From contig JAHJEO010000010.1 of assembly GCA_018825305.1 (NCBI GenBank), positions 1 to 64,000 of the forward strand: a stretch of DNA of 64,000 nt, given 5' to 3'. A program made the position numbers and the translations under genes. How positions within the stretch are numbered: the first letter of the stretch is position 1; every line of letters starts with the position of its first letter. Below are positions 52,281-61,245 of the stretch, in pieces. The DNA comes from Gammaproteobacteria bacterium. GTDB taxonomy: Bacteria; Pseudomonadota; Gammaproteobacteria; Burkholderiales; Rhodocyclaceae. Under the pieces are notes generated by a model. The model was not told the DNA's origin and made no database searches. It saw only the letters and a list, made by a program, of their open reading frames with translations.

Positions 52281-54640
52281 CGCTTGAACAGTCCCTTGAG
52301 TTTGTCCTTCACCTTGTCTTCCACCTTGGCCTTGATCTCCTCCTTCTTCTCCTCGACCTTGGCCTTGGCGGCTTCCTTCACCGCGCCCTGCAGCATGCTG
52401 GCGAGTTCGATCTTGTAGGACATGTCGTCGAAGGGGCCGGTCAGGCGCACCGGCACGGTCAGGCCCTTGACGTGATCGAGGTCCTTGCCGCCCTGGCCAG
52501 CCGAAGTGTTGACGACGGTGGCCTTGGCGAGATAGTCGATGCGGCCGTTGCCGATGTCGATGTCGCCGGCGCCACCCAGGCGCAGAAAGGGCGACTTGGC
52601 GGCGAGGTCCTTGTTGTGTGCGACGCCCTTGTCGATGCGAAAGCTCGCGGTCATTTCAGAAAAATCGGTCTGGTCGGTGGCATTCGCCGCCTGCACCACG
52701 TCCTGCTTGTTTGAAAACTTGGCCTTCAGTTCGCGAAATGACTTGGCCAGGTCGATACCCTTGATCGCGCCGTCCTTGAGCGCGAGCGAGGCGCTGCCGG
52801 CCAGCGCCTGCTTCATCGCCGTCACCGTCTCGCCGCGCGTGGTGACGTCGAGATTCACCGTGCCGCGGCCGGCCAGCAGGTCCTTGTCCAGCGCGTCCTG
52901 CATCAGCGGATTGATGTTCACGCCAACGAGCTTCTGCTTCAGCGCGACGCTGTTGCCGTTGGCATTGATCGACAGCGCGCCGTTGAGCGTGCCGTCGTAG
53001 AGGTTCATCGAAAGCGGGGCGACATCAAGCTTGCCCTGCGCGGCCTTGATGTTGAGGCGGACATTGGCGGCCTTGACGTTCTGCACCTGCAACTGCCCGA
53101 CCTTGACCGTGCCGTGGAGCTTGAGCGACTTCAGCGCGGCGAGATCGATCTTTTCTTCCGCCCCCGCCGTGCCGCCAGCGCCGATTTTTTTGTCCCCGGC
53201 CGCCTTCTTCTCGGGCGGGAAATATTTGTCGACGTTGAGGCGGTCGATGTCGACATCGAAGCCGATGTCCGGCGGCGCAAACTTCGCCAGATTCACTTTC
53301 GCCGCGATCTTCGATTCGTCGAACTGGGTGGACAGCTGGACGTCGGCATTCTGCTTGCCCCAGTCGGCGGCAACCGTTCCGCTGACGGGCAGCGTGACCT
53401 GGCGCATCGGCATCTTCGGGTCGGCGATGTCGAGGTCGCCAGTGAGCTTGGGCAGGTCGAGGGTGGTCGCCTCCAGATCCACGGCCAGCGGGCTCGACAG
53501 CTTGCCCTTGACAGAAGTTTCGCCGACCTTGGCGTCGAGGTCGAGCTCGAGACTGGCGACTTTCAGCGCCGTGGCGCTGCCTTCGACACCCGACAGACCG
53601 ATTCGGGCGGCGATGGATTTCCCGGCGCCGGAAAGGCTGGTCGCGAGGGTGATCTTCTCGCCGCCGGCCTTCTCGGGCGTCAGGGACAGCTTCGGCGCTT
53701 CCAGGTTCACACTGAAGTTGTCGGTGCCGCGCTTGCCCTTGGCCGTCGCCGCGAGCTTTTCGATCACCACGCGGTTTTCCGCTGGCGTCAGCGCGAGCTT
53801 GGTGGCCGCGACGGAAAGATCGAGCCCCTGCACCTCCGCGACATCGCCCTTTGCCGCCAGCGTCAGGCCTTCGATCGCCACCGCGCGGCTGCCCGGCTGC
53901 AGCGAAAGGCTGTAGGCGGCCAGGTCGAGGTCGAGCTTTCTGGCGCTGGCCACTTCGCCCTTCACGGCGATGGTGAAGCGGGACAGGGCGTAGCTCTTCT
54001 TGTCCAGGTCATAGCGGTATTGCCCGCCCACCTTCACGTCGAGCGCCGTCTTCGGCTTGTCGGCGACGACCTTGGCGGTCAGGTCCAGCGGCCCTTCGGC
54101 GGCATTGGCGAGGCGGCCGGTGGACAGGTTCAGGCCGGATGCCGCGTAGTTTGCGCCGCCCTGCTCGTCGCGGAAAGCCAGTTCGCTTGAGGTGATCTTG
54201 ACCCCGGCGATGTTGAATTTGACCATCGGGCTGTCGCTGTCGTCCTTGGCCATCAGGTCGGCGATGTTGAGCGTGCCGTCCTTGCGGCGCACCAGTGTCG
54301 CCCTGGCGCCGGCAAGCTCGATGGTATCGACCACGATCTGCTTCGACAGCAGCGGCATCACCGCCACCGAGACATGGGCCGAGTCCAGCGCCAGGAATTC
54401 CTTGTCGCTCTTGTGCTCGGACAGTGACACCTTGCCGACCTTGACGCCGAGGCTGGGCCAGAAGGCCAGCTGGAGGTCGCCGTCGATCTTCAGGGTGCGC
54501 TGTTTCTTCTCCTTTACCACCTTGGACAGCTCGGTCTTGACCAGGGTGGCATCGAATTTCGCCATGATCACGGCGACGCCGGCGATGACGATGGCGATGA
54601 GCGCGACGATGGTGATGGCGGCGATCTTCATGGCTTTCAT
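52277..54640 (-). CDS. AsmA-family envelope protein
   Basis: 787 residues: N-terminal membrane helix (about 5-27), a long beta-rich periplasmic region with the AsmA C-terminal block (KDGAIKGIDLAKSFRELKAKF, quoted in part: GAIKGIDLAKSFR near 640), and a Lys/Glu-rich coiled tail. AsmA-like proteins form bridge-like lipid-transfer structures at the envelope. ATG at 54631 is an alternative start. A repeat-encoded KKIGAGGTAGAEEK lies near residue 490 in a charged loop. Confidence 0.88.
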   Translation of the reverse strand: MKAMKIAAITIVALIAIVIAGVAVIMAKFDATLVKTELSKVVKEKKQRTLKIDGDLQLAFWPSLGVKVGKVSLSEHKSDKEFLALDSAHVSVAVMPLLSKQIVVDTIELAGARATLVRRKDGTLNIADLMAKDDSDSPMVKFNIAGVKITSSELAFRDEQGGANYAASGLNLSTGRLANAAEGPLDLTAKVVADKPKTALDVKVGGQYRYDLDKKSYALSRFTIAVKGEVASARKLDLDLAAYSLSLQPGSRAVAIEGLTLAAKGDVAEVQGLDLSVAATKLALTPAENRVVIEKLAATAKGKRGTDNFSVNLEAPKLSLTPEKAGGEKITLATSLSGAGKSIAARIGLSGVEGSATALKVASLELDLDAKVGETSVKGKLSSPLAVDLEATTLDLPKLTGDLDIADPKMPMRQVTLPVSGTVAADWGKQNADVQLSTQFDESKIAAKVNLAKFAPPDIGFDVDIDRLNVDKYFPPEKKAAGDKKIGAGGTAGAEEKIDLAALKSLKLHGTVKVGQLQVQNVKAANVRLNIKAAQGKLDVAPLSMNLYDGTLNGALSINANGNSVALKQKLVGVNINPLMQDALDKDLLAGRGTVNLDVTTRGETVTAMKQALAGSASLALKDGAIKGIDLAKSFRELKAKFSNKQDVVQAANATDQTDFSEMTASFRIDKGVAHNKDLAAKSPFLRLGGAGDIDIGNGRIDYLAKATVVNTSAGQGGKDLDHVKGLTVPVRLTGPFDDMSYKIELASMLQGAVKEAAKAKVEEKKEEIKAKVEDKVKDKLKGLFKR
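53166..53191 (-). repeat. Core repeat copy (KIGAGGTA frame) in the asmA-like gene
   Basis: GTGCCGCCAGCGCCGATTTT on the plus strand (one C to T change); minus-strand reading KKIGAGGTAG. Confidence 0.8.
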
Positions 54641-54725
54641 TTGGAATTTCCGGTGCGCAGGGGTAGAGTTCAAAGGTTAGCAGAACTCGCCCCAGAACTT
54701 ACCCGACCCCGGAGAATAGACAGCC

Positions 54726-55295
54726 ATGAAAATCGCCACTCTTGCTTCCGCCCTGCTGCTGGCCGCCGCCGGCCCAGCCTTTGCAGCCGACAACATCGAG
54801 GGCATCGTGCTCGAACCCAACCCCGCCAGGGTCGGCCAGCCGGTCACGATAACCGTGACCGGCGACAGCTCCGCCGCCGTCTATTGCGGCCTCAAGGTCG
54901 GCTTCGGCGACGGCAGCGACCAGCGCCTGGTGGTCGGCGACAAGGAACCCTTCCCGAAGGTGACGACCCACAGCTATGCTGCGCCCGGCAGCTACACCGT
55001 GCGTGCCGACGGCACCAAGGTCGATGGCCGCTTCGGCTGCACCGGCAAGGTCAAGGTGCAACTGGTGGTCGAAGCCCCGCCGGCCGCCGCCATGCCCGCC
55101 AAGGCCACCAAGGCCGCTGGTCCCGCCTGTCCCGAGGGCTACAAGATGAAAGGCAAGGCCGGCAAGAAGGGCGATTTCACCTGCGCCGCCGGCAAGGGCG
55201 CGAAAAAGCCCGAGAAGGTCATGGACTGCGCCGACGGCCTCGAGTATTTCCAGACCAAGAGCCAGCTCGGCTGCCGCAAGGTCGGCAAGAAGTAG
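54726..55295 (+). CDS. Secreted protein with PKD/IPT-like domain and Cys-rich C-terminus
   Basis: 189 residues with a clear signal peptide (MKIATLASALLLAAAGPAFA). Residues about 25-118 form a PKD-like beta domain (ARVGQPVTITVTGD, THSYAAPGSYTVRADG). After an Ala/Pro linker comes a Lys-rich segment with four cysteines (ACPEGYKMKGK, FTCAAGK, MDCADGLE, GCRKVGKK). No specific family; divergent from the AsmA gene. Followed by a GGCCCGGG hairpin without U-run (55309-55330). Confidence 0.82.
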   Translation: MKIATLASALLLAAAGPAFAADNIEGIVLEPNPARVGQPVTITVTGDSSAAVYCGLKVGFGDGSDQRLVVGDKEPFPKVTTHSYAAPGSYTVRADGTKVDGRFGCTGKVKVQLVVEAPPAAAMPAKATKAAGPACPEGYKMKGKAGKKGDFTCAAGKGAKKPEKVMDCADGLEYFQTKSQLGCRKVGKK

Positions 55296-55404
55296 TTATC
55301 CTGCCGTCCGGCCCGGGCGCTCCCGGGCCGTGCATCGCTTACATGTTTTCCGGTGAAGGCGGCTGTGCCGCCTTCATGTCATTGCCCAACCCGACGCCAC
55401 CCGC

Positions 55405-56790
55405 GTGACCCAAAGAGACTTTTCCACCCTGCCGCTGTCGCCGGCGCTGCTGCGCAACCTCGACCACCTCGGCTATCGCAGCATGACGGCGATCCAGGCG
55501 CAGAGCCTGCCGCTGATCCTCAAGCGCCGCGACCTGATCGCCCAGGCCGATACCGGCAGCGGCAAGACGCTGGCTTTCGCGATCGGCATCCTGCACCGCC
55601 TTGATCCGGCCGATTTCGGCATCCAGGCGCTGGTGCTGTGTCCGACCCGCGAGCTGGCCGACCAGGTCGCCAAGGAGTTGCGGCGCATCGCCCGCTTCGC
55701 CGACAACATCAAGGTACTGACGCTCTGCGGCGGCGTGCCGATGGGGCCGCAGATCGCTTCGCTCGAACATGGCGCCCATGTCATCGTCGGTACGCCGGGG
55801 CGCATCCAGGACCACATGAGCCGCAACAGCATCGACCTGTCGCGCGTGCGCACCCTGGTGCTGGACGAGGCCGACCGCATGGCCGGCATGGGTTTCTTCG
55901 ACGAGATCAAGGGCATCGTTCGCGCCTGCCCGGCCGAACGGCAAACGCTGCTGTTCTCGGCCACCTACCCCGACGACATGAGGAAGGCAAGCGCCGCCTT
56001 CCTCGACCAGCCGGAGGAGCTCAAGGTCACGGCGGCGGAAGACGCCACCCGCGTCGAGCAGCGCTTCTACGCAGTCGCCCACGAGAAGCGCAACGCCGCC
56101 GTTGCCCACCTGCTCGCCCACTTCCGGCCGGAATCGACGCTGGCCTTCTGCAACACTCGCATCCACTGCCGCGAACTCGCGGCCGAACTGCGCGCGCAGG
56201 GTTTTTCGGCGCTGGCGCTGCACGGCGAGCTGGAACAGCGCGAGCGCGACGAACTGCTGGTGCAGTTCGCCAACCGCAGCTGCTCGGTGCTGGTGGCCAC
56301 CGATGTCGCCGCGCGTGGCCTCGACATCCGCACCGTCGATGCCGTCATCAACGTCGACGTCGCCAAGGACACCGAAGTGCATATCCATCGCATCGGCCGC
56401 ACCGGCCGCGGCGACACCGTCGGCATGGCGCTCTCGCTGTGCGCGCTGAGCGAGCGCAAGTGGGTCAAGCTGATCGAGGCCTGGCAGCGTGGCCCGGTGC
56501 GCTGGTTCGAGCTGGCCGAGCTGACGGCGGCGGGCGATACCCTGCAGGCGCCGATGGCGACCCTGCACATCCTCGGCGGCCGCCGCGACAAGCTGCGGCC
56601 CGGCGACCTGCTGGGTGCGCTCACCGGCGTCGCCGGACTGAACAAGGATCAGGTCGGGCGCATCGATGTCTTCGATGAATCCTGCTATGTCGCCCTCGAC
56701 CGCCGCGTCGCCGAACGCGCCCTGCGCAGCCTGGCCGACGCCGGCATCAAGGGCCGCCGCTTCCGCCTCAAGCTCCTGACCGCGGTGTGA
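55405..56790 (+). CDS. dbpA: ATP-dependent RNA helicase DbpA
   Basis: 461 residues from a GTG. DEAD-box core: Q motif, AQADTGSGKT, PTRELA, GTPGR, LDEADRM, SAT, and HRIGRTGR. The C-terminal 75 residues (LHILGGRRDKLRPGDLLGAL and DQVGRIDVFD) form the DbpA RNA-binding domain, which targets 23S rRNA hairpin 92 in large-subunit assembly. Full length for the family. Confidence 0.94.
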   Translation: MTQRDFSTLPLSPALLRNLDHLGYRSMTAIQAQSLPLILKRRDLIAQADTGSGKTLAFAIGILHRLDPADFGIQALVLCPTRELADQVAKELRRIARFADNIKVLTLCGGVPMGPQIASLEHGAHVIVGTPGRIQDHMSRNSIDLSRVRTLVLDEADRMAGMGFFDEIKGIVRACPAERQTLLFSATYPDDMRKASAAFLDQPEELKVTAAEDATRVEQRFYAVAHEKRNAAVAHLLAHFRPESTLAFCNTRIHCRELAAELRAQGFSALALHGELEQRERDELLVQFANRSCSVLVATDVAARGLDIRTVDAVINVDVAKDTEVHIHRIGRTGRGDTVGMALSLCALSERKWVKLIEAWQRGPVRWFELAELTAAGDTLQAPMATLHILGGRRDKLRPGDLLGALTGVAGLNKDQVGRIDVFDESCYVALDRRVAERALRSLADAGIKGRRFRLKLLTAV

Positions 56791-56824
56791 TGCTGCCGCC
56801 GGTTCGCCGCACGGTTGGCTGCAC

Positions 56825-57175
56825 TTATGCGGCGGGCATTCCGAGCAGGTAGACCGCGACCAGCAGGCTGCCAGCCAGCGCCGCCACGTACAGCACCGTC
56901 GCCACCAGCGTGTCGGCGCGCAGGCCGAAGTCGTAGCAGGTGCAACGCAGCCGATGGGCCGAACTCCACAGCGACAGGGCGACCACGCCGAAGATGATCG
57001 GCTTGCCGAGGCTGCTGCCGGCAAAGGCCCGCAGGCTGTCGTAGCCGAGGCCGGGCGGGACGTGGCCGAGTGCGGCGAGCAGGGTCAGCAGCACGATTAC
57101 CGGAATGAAGAAGGCGATCACCGTGCCGCCGGCGGCGAAGGGAAACCAGACGACCGGTTTGTGCGACTTGGCCAT
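56825..57175 (-). CDS. frdD: Fumarate reductase membrane subunit D
   Basis: 116 residues, three membrane helices, WFPFAAGGTVIAFFIPVIV start as in E. coli FrdD. With FrdC it anchors the enzyme and provides the quinol site. Last gene of frdABCD, two bases after frdC. Confidence 0.9.
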   Translation of the reverse strand: MAKSHKPVVWFPFAAGGTVIAFFIPVIVLLTLLAALGHVPPGLGYDSLRAFAGSSLGKPIIFGVVALSLWSSAHRLRCTCYDFGLRADTLVATVLYVAALAGSLLVAVYLLGMPAA

Positions 57176-57177
57176 GG

Positions 57178-57570
57178 TCAGATCACCCCCGCGAGGAAGA
57201 GGACGCCGCCGGAAAGCACAGCCCACGCCACGTAGTGCGCACCGGAAATCACGTTGCCGGGCAGGAATTCCTCGCCGATCTGCAGCGGCATGGCCTTCTG
57301 CGTGGCGTTGAACCAGGTGGCGGCGTGATAGACCGCGGCGACCAGGGCCAGCAGGTGGAAGGCGATGGAGGCCGGGCCCTGCAGGGCCAGCAGGAAGCCC
57401 TCCCAGGCTTCCCGGCCGGCGGCGAGGCGCTGCACGGCGACCACCAGCAGCACGCAGTAGGCACCGACGAAGATCGAGGTGATTTCGCGCGACATGTAGC
57501 GCAGGTAGCGCGGATGGCGGAAGAACCAGGAGGTCGGCGAGACCTCGCGCACGAGCGGATTGCGGCTCAT
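57178..57570 (-). CDS. frdC: Fumarate reductase membrane subunit C
   Basis: 130 residues, three membrane helices. FrdC blocks WWFF-like SWFFRHPRYLRYMSREIT and FHLLALVAAVYHAATWF hold the conserved quinol-binding region. The ATG overlaps the frdB stop (ATGA). Confidence 0.9.
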   Translation of the reverse strand: MSRNPLVREVSPTSWFFRHPRYLRYMSREITSIFVGAYCVLLVVAVQRLAAGREAWEGFLLALQGPASIAFHLLALVAAVYHAATWFNATQKAMPLQIGEEFLPGNVISGAHYVAWAVLSGGVLFLAGVI

Positions 57571-58400
57571 GATCCATTTCCTCCGGGAATCAGGTGTTCG
57601 ACGATCCAGTCCACCGAGCTGGCGATTTTCATCTGCTGCAGCGCGCTGGCCGGATCGACATGGGCCGGACAGACCTCGGAGCAGGCGCCGACGAAGGTGC
57701 ATTCCCAGACGCCCTCGTGGGTGGCCGCCACTTCCTGCCGCTGCTTGCGGCCGCCATCGCGCGAATCCTGGTTGTAGCGGTGGGCCAGGGTCAGCGCGGC
57801 CGGGCCGATGAAGCGCGGCGTCAAACCATACTCGGGGCAGGCGGCGTAGCAGAGCATGCAGTTGATGCACATCGAATACTGGCGAAACTTCATCAGCTGC
57901 GCCGGCGTCTGCTTGTATTCGCCAGCATCGATGGGTTTGCTCTCCTTCGGAATGAGGTAGGGCTTGACGCGCTTGAGCTTCTCCATGAAGTCGTCGGGCG
58001 CCGTCACCAGGTCGCGCTCGATCGGGAAATGCGCCAGCGGCTCGACCCGGATCACGCCCGCGTAATCGCGCAGGAAGGCGTGGCAGGCCAGCTTGGGTTC
58101 GCCGTTGATCATCATGCCGCAGCTACCGCAGACGGCCATGTGGCAGGACCAACGGTAGTTGAGCGTGGGGTCGACGCTGGCCTTGACCTCGTTCAGGGCG
58201 TCGAGCACCACACCCTCTTCCGGGCAGACCACCGCGTAGCGCTGGAAGGAGGCCTCGGTATCGGTGTCCGGGTTGTAGCGCAGGACTTCGAGCTGGACGG
58301 TGCGCTCCTTGCTCCCGCCGGGCCGTCCCGGGGAAGCAACCGCCCCCCCGTGGGGGGCGGCGTCCGCAGCGGATACCGTCCCCGGCTGCGCCGGGGGCAT
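57567..58400 (-). CDS. frdB: Fumarate reductase iron-sulfur subunit
   Basis: 277 residues. Conserved FrdB begins at about residue 31 (KERTVQLEVLRYNPDTD, aligned with E. coli KNLKIEVVRYNP). [2Fe-2S] ligands are in WSCHMAVCGSCGMM; [4Fe-4S] and [3Fe-4S] ligands in CINCMLCYAACPEYG and CSEVCP. The first 30 residues come from a GC-rich dispersed repeat that fills the frdA-frdB gap. The only usable in-frame ATG (58400) is inside it, and no ATG, GTG or TTG lies closer to the conserved part. FrdB carries electrons from the quinol site to FrdA. Confidence 0.92.
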   Translation of the reverse strand: MPPAQPGTVSAADAAPHGGAVASPGRPGGSKERTVQLEVLRYNPDTDTEASFQRYAVVCPEEGVVLDALNEVKASVDPTLNYRWSCHMAVCGSCGMMINGEPKLACHAFLRDYAGVIRVEPLAHFPIERDLVTAPDDFMEKLKRVKPYLIPKESKPIDAGEYKQTPAQLMKFRQYSMCINCMLCYAACPEYGLTPRFIGPAALTLAHRYNQDSRDGGRKQRQEVAATHEGVWECTFVGACSEVCPAHVDPASALQQMKIASSVDWIVEHLIPGGNGS

Positions 58401-58428
58401 AAGCGGGGGTTGCGAGCGTGGGGGGCTA
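58311..58428 (-). repeat. GC-rich repeat between frdA and frdB, encoding the FrdB N-terminus
   Basis: Same family as 45365-45440 in opposite orientation: CGCCGGGCCG(T)CCC, CCCCCCCGTGGGGGGCGGCG, and GAGCGTGGGGGGC blocks, with an added CCCCGGCTGCGCCGGGG hairpin. Confidence 0.82.
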
Positions 58429-58432
58429 TGAC

Positions 58433-60190
58433 TCACTTGTGATCTCCCGAGTAGTCGCGCACCCCGGGCGGCGACCTGGTGATCACCACGTCGAGGTAAT
58501 CGACGCGTGGCGGCTCCGCGCCCTGGCGATAGACCATGGTGTGGCGCAGGTAGTTGGTGTCGTCGCGATCGGGGTAGTCGAGCCGCTGGTGGGCGCCGCG
58601 CGACTCCTTGCGTGCCAGTGCGCCGACGGTGACGGCCTCGGCGCAATCGAGCATGGAGCCGAGTTCGAGCACCTGAAACAGATCGGTATTGAAAACGTTG
58701 GTGCGGTCGGTGAGGATGACGCGGCGGTAGCGTTCGCGCAATTCGTGGATCTTGGCAACGCCTTCCTTCAAGCCTTCTTCCGTGCGGTAGATGCCGACGT
58801 TCTTCTCCATGGTGTCCGTCATTTCCTTGCGCAGGCCGGACATCGATTCACTGCCGTCGCTGCGCGAGAACAGTTCGCGGATGCGCGCTTGTGTCGCCTC
58901 GGCGCCGACATTCAGCGCCGCCGCGTTGGCGGCGGGGAGGCCCTGGATGTGCTCGATGGCCGAGAGTGCTGCACTGCGCCCGAACACCAGCAGTTCCACC
59001 AGCGAATTCGAGCCCAGCCGATTGGCGCCGTTGAGGCTGACGCAGGCGCACTCGCCGGCCGCGAAGAGGCCGGGCAGCGGCGTGGCGGCCCTGGTGTTGG
59101 TGGAAATGCCGCCCATCATGTAATGCACCACCGGGCGGATCGGCACCGGGTCCTTGACGATGTCCACGCCGAGGTAGCTCTCGGCCAGCTCGTGCACCAG
59201 CGGCAGGCGCTCGTTGATCTTCTTCGCGCCGAGGTGGCGCATGTCGAGCAGCACGCATTCGCCCCACTGGGTGGACACGGTGTTGCCCTTCTGCAGCTCG
59301 TGCCAGTAGGCCTGGCTGAGGCGATCGCGCGGGCCCAGTTCCATGGTCTTGAGCTGCGGCTGGCCCACCGGCGTCTCCGGCCCCATGCCGTAGTCCTGCA
59401 GATAGCGGCGGCCGTGCTTGTTGACCAGGATGCCGCCTTCGCCGCGACAGGCCTCGGTCAGCAGGCTGCCGGTGTTCGGCAGGCCGGTCGGGTGGTACTG
59501 GATGAACTCCATGTCCTTCAGCGGCGCTCCGGCGCGGTAGGCCATGGCCATGCCGTCGCCGGTCTTGATGGCGCCGTTGGTGGAGAAGGGGAACATGCGG
59601 CCGGCGCCACCGCCGGCGATGATCACAGCCTTGGCATGGAACTGGCGCAGCTGGCCACTGCGCATTTCCATCGCCGTCAGGCCCTGGCAGCGGCCGTCGT
59701 CGACCAGCAGGTCGAGCGCGAAGTATTCGTCGTAGCGGACGATCGAGGGAAACTGCAGCGAAGTCTGAAACAGCGTGTGCAGGATGTGGAAGCCGGACTT
59801 GTCGGCGGCGAACCAGGTGCGCTGCTTTTTCATGCCACCGAAGGGCCGCACGGCGACCGAACCGTCCGCCTCGCGGTTCCACGGGCAGCCCCAGTGCTCC
59901 AGCTGCAGCAACTCTTTCGGCGCTTCATTGACGAAGTATTCGACGCAGTCCTGATCGGAGAGCCAGTCGCCTCCGCCCACGGTGTCGTGGAAGTGGAAGT
60001 CGAAGCTGTCGTCCGGCTTGATCACCCCGGCCGCACCGCCCTCGGCGGCACAGGTGTGGCTGCGCATCGGGTAGACCTTGGAGATCAGCGCGATGCGCAA
60101 CGCGGGGTCCGTCTCGGCCAGGGCTATCGCGGCCCGCAGGCCGGCCCCGCCGGCGCCGATGATTGCGACATCGGTCGTTATCGTTTCCAT
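58433..60190 (-). CDS. frdA: Fumarate reductase flavoprotein subunit
   Basis: 585 residues, much closer to E. coli FrdA than to SdhA (ISKVYPMRSHTCAAEGG with covalent-FAD His, WGCPW, FGGMKKQRTWFAADK, HPTGLPNTG, RYLQDYGMGPETP). Catalytic region GECACVSLNGANRLGSNSL. Reduces fumarate to succinate during anaerobic respiration; can run in reverse. No FNR box is evident upstream. First gene of frdABCD. Confidence 0.95.
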   Translation of the reverse strand: METITTDVAIIGAGGAGLRAAIALAETDPALRIALISKVYPMRSHTCAAEGGAAGVIKPDDSFDFHFHDTVGGGDWLSDQDCVEYFVNEAPKELLQLEHWGCPWNREADGSVAVRPFGGMKKQRTWFAADKSGFHILHTLFQTSLQFPSIVRYDEYFALDLLVDDGRCQGLTAMEMRSGQLRQFHAKAVIIAGGGAGRMFPFSTNGAIKTGDGMAMAYRAGAPLKDMEFIQYHPTGLPNTGSLLTEACRGEGGILVNKHGRRYLQDYGMGPETPVGQPQLKTMELGPRDRLSQAYWHELQKGNTVSTQWGECVLLDMRHLGAKKINERLPLVHELAESYLGVDIVKDPVPIRPVVHYMMGGISTNTRAATPLPGLFAAGECACVSLNGANRLGSNSLVELLVFGRSAALSAIEHIQGLPAANAAALNVGAEATQARIRELFSRSDGSESMSGLRKEMTDTMEKNVGIYRTEEGLKEGVAKIHELRERYRRVILTDRTNVFNTDLFQVLELGSMLDCAEAVTVGALARKESRGAHQRLDYPDRDDTNYLRHTMVYRQGAEPPRVDYLDVVITRSPPGVRDYSGDHK

Positions 60191-60386
60191 TGCGTCCGTC
60201 CGTTACCTGCTGCTTTCAGCCGCCAGTATCCGCCTATTGCGAATCGCCGGGGGAATTTGCTGGCGTAGCCGCAGCCACGCCAGGGGCCGCCGCTATCGGC
60301 GACGCGGCTTGGGTCCGGGCGTCACGTGGTCTATAAATGAATTAGAAGGGTATTGCAGTGGTCATTCAGCGAAAGGAGGTTCAGCC

Positions 60387-60671
60387 ATGACACGCGATGA
60401 GTATGTTCGCAAGCTGCATTCCCGTCTGGATCAATGGAACGGCGAGATTTCGGCGCTGGCCGAGCGCGCCGACCGGATCGAGAAGTCGGCTCTTGCCGAG
60501 TTCGGGGTGCGGATGGAGGATTTGCGCAATCGCCGCGACGCGGCCAAAGCCCAGTTGCAGCAACTGGAGCAGGCCAGCGAGGGCGCTTGGCAGGATCTGA
60601 GGGCCGGACTCGATCAGGCGTGGGATGCAGTTGCCCAGGCGCTGGAAGCGGCGAGGTCGCACTACAAGTAA
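60387..60671 (+). CDS. Small helical (coiled-coil) protein
   Basis: 94 residues, nearly all amphipathic helix (LHSRLDQWNGEISALAERAD, LRNRRDAAKAQLQQLEQAS). A perfect AAGGAGG ribosome-binding site and a terminator immediately after indicate an efficiently expressed single gene. Similar small coiled-coil proteins accompany stress or envelope functions; no specific role assigned. Divergent from frdA. Confidence 0.85.
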   Translation: MTRDEYVRKLHSRLDQWNGEISALAERADRIEKSALAEFGVRMEDLRNRRDAAKAQLQQLEQASEGAWQDLRAGLDQAWDAVAQALEAARSHYK

Positions 60672-60679
60672 GGCAGGCA

Positions 60680-60708
60680 ACCGGGCAGCGTCTTCCGCCC
60701 CGGTTTTT
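60680..60708 (+). terminator. Intrinsic terminator after the small coiled-coil gene
   Basis: ACCGGG / CCCGGT stem with a 12-base loop and a T5 run. Confidence 0.8.
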
Positions 60709-60740
60709 CAGTCCGCATCCATCCTTGGAGGGTTTCTGCC

Positions 60741-61187
60741 ATGGCTCTTCCCGCTTCGCTCCATACGTCGTCTCTTGCGCCGCTTCCCGATTTCGTTGCG
60801 TTGTCGAATTCCGCACGGAGCCGGCGGTCATTGCCGTTGGCGGTCAACGACTTGGCCTTCGCCACGACGGTGGATCCGGCGATGCTGGTCGTCAGCAAGT
60901 CGGGGCGGATCGTGGAAGCGAACGCGACCGCCGAACGCCTCTTCGGTTACCGCAGCGGCGGGCTATGCGACCTCCGGGCCTCGCTCCTGATGCCCATGCT
61001 GACTGACATGGCGCTGTCCGACGACAGGGAATTCAGCCACCTGAAGTTCCTGAGCCATTGCGGCGTCGGCTTCTGCGCGCAGCGGAGCAATGGCGACGAC
61101 TTTGCTTGCGGACTGTCATTCGTGGAAGTTCACGCTGCCGAGGACAGCCTGGTGCGGATTGTCGTCACCGAAGGCGGACCGGCGTAG
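60741..61187 (+). CDS. Single PAS-domain protein
   Basis: 148 residues; strong GGAGGG ribosome-binding site. One PAS domain (VDPAMLVVSKSGRIVEANATAE... LFGYRSGGL, about 44-140) and no output domain. May act as a stand-alone sensor that binds a partner kinase. It contains four cysteines, two of them in CGVGFCAQ. Partner unknown. Confidence 0.82.
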   Translation: MALPASLHTSSLAPLPDFVALSNSARSRRSLPLAVNDLAFATTVDPAMLVVSKSGRIVEANATAERLFGYRSGGLCDLRASLLMPMLTDMALSDDREFSHLKFLSHCGVGFCAQRSNGDDFACGLSFVEVHAAEDSLVRIVVTEGGPA

Positions 61188-61245
61188 TCGTGAGGCCATC
61201 CGCATTGGGCGGCAACGCATCTCGCCGACCGAATGAGAACAGGCC

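Noticed and set aside
58433-60190. Succinate dehydrogenase (sdhA) identity
   Set aside because: Gene order A-B-C-D, the C and D subunits and the A-subunit sequence all match E. coli-type fumarate reductase better.
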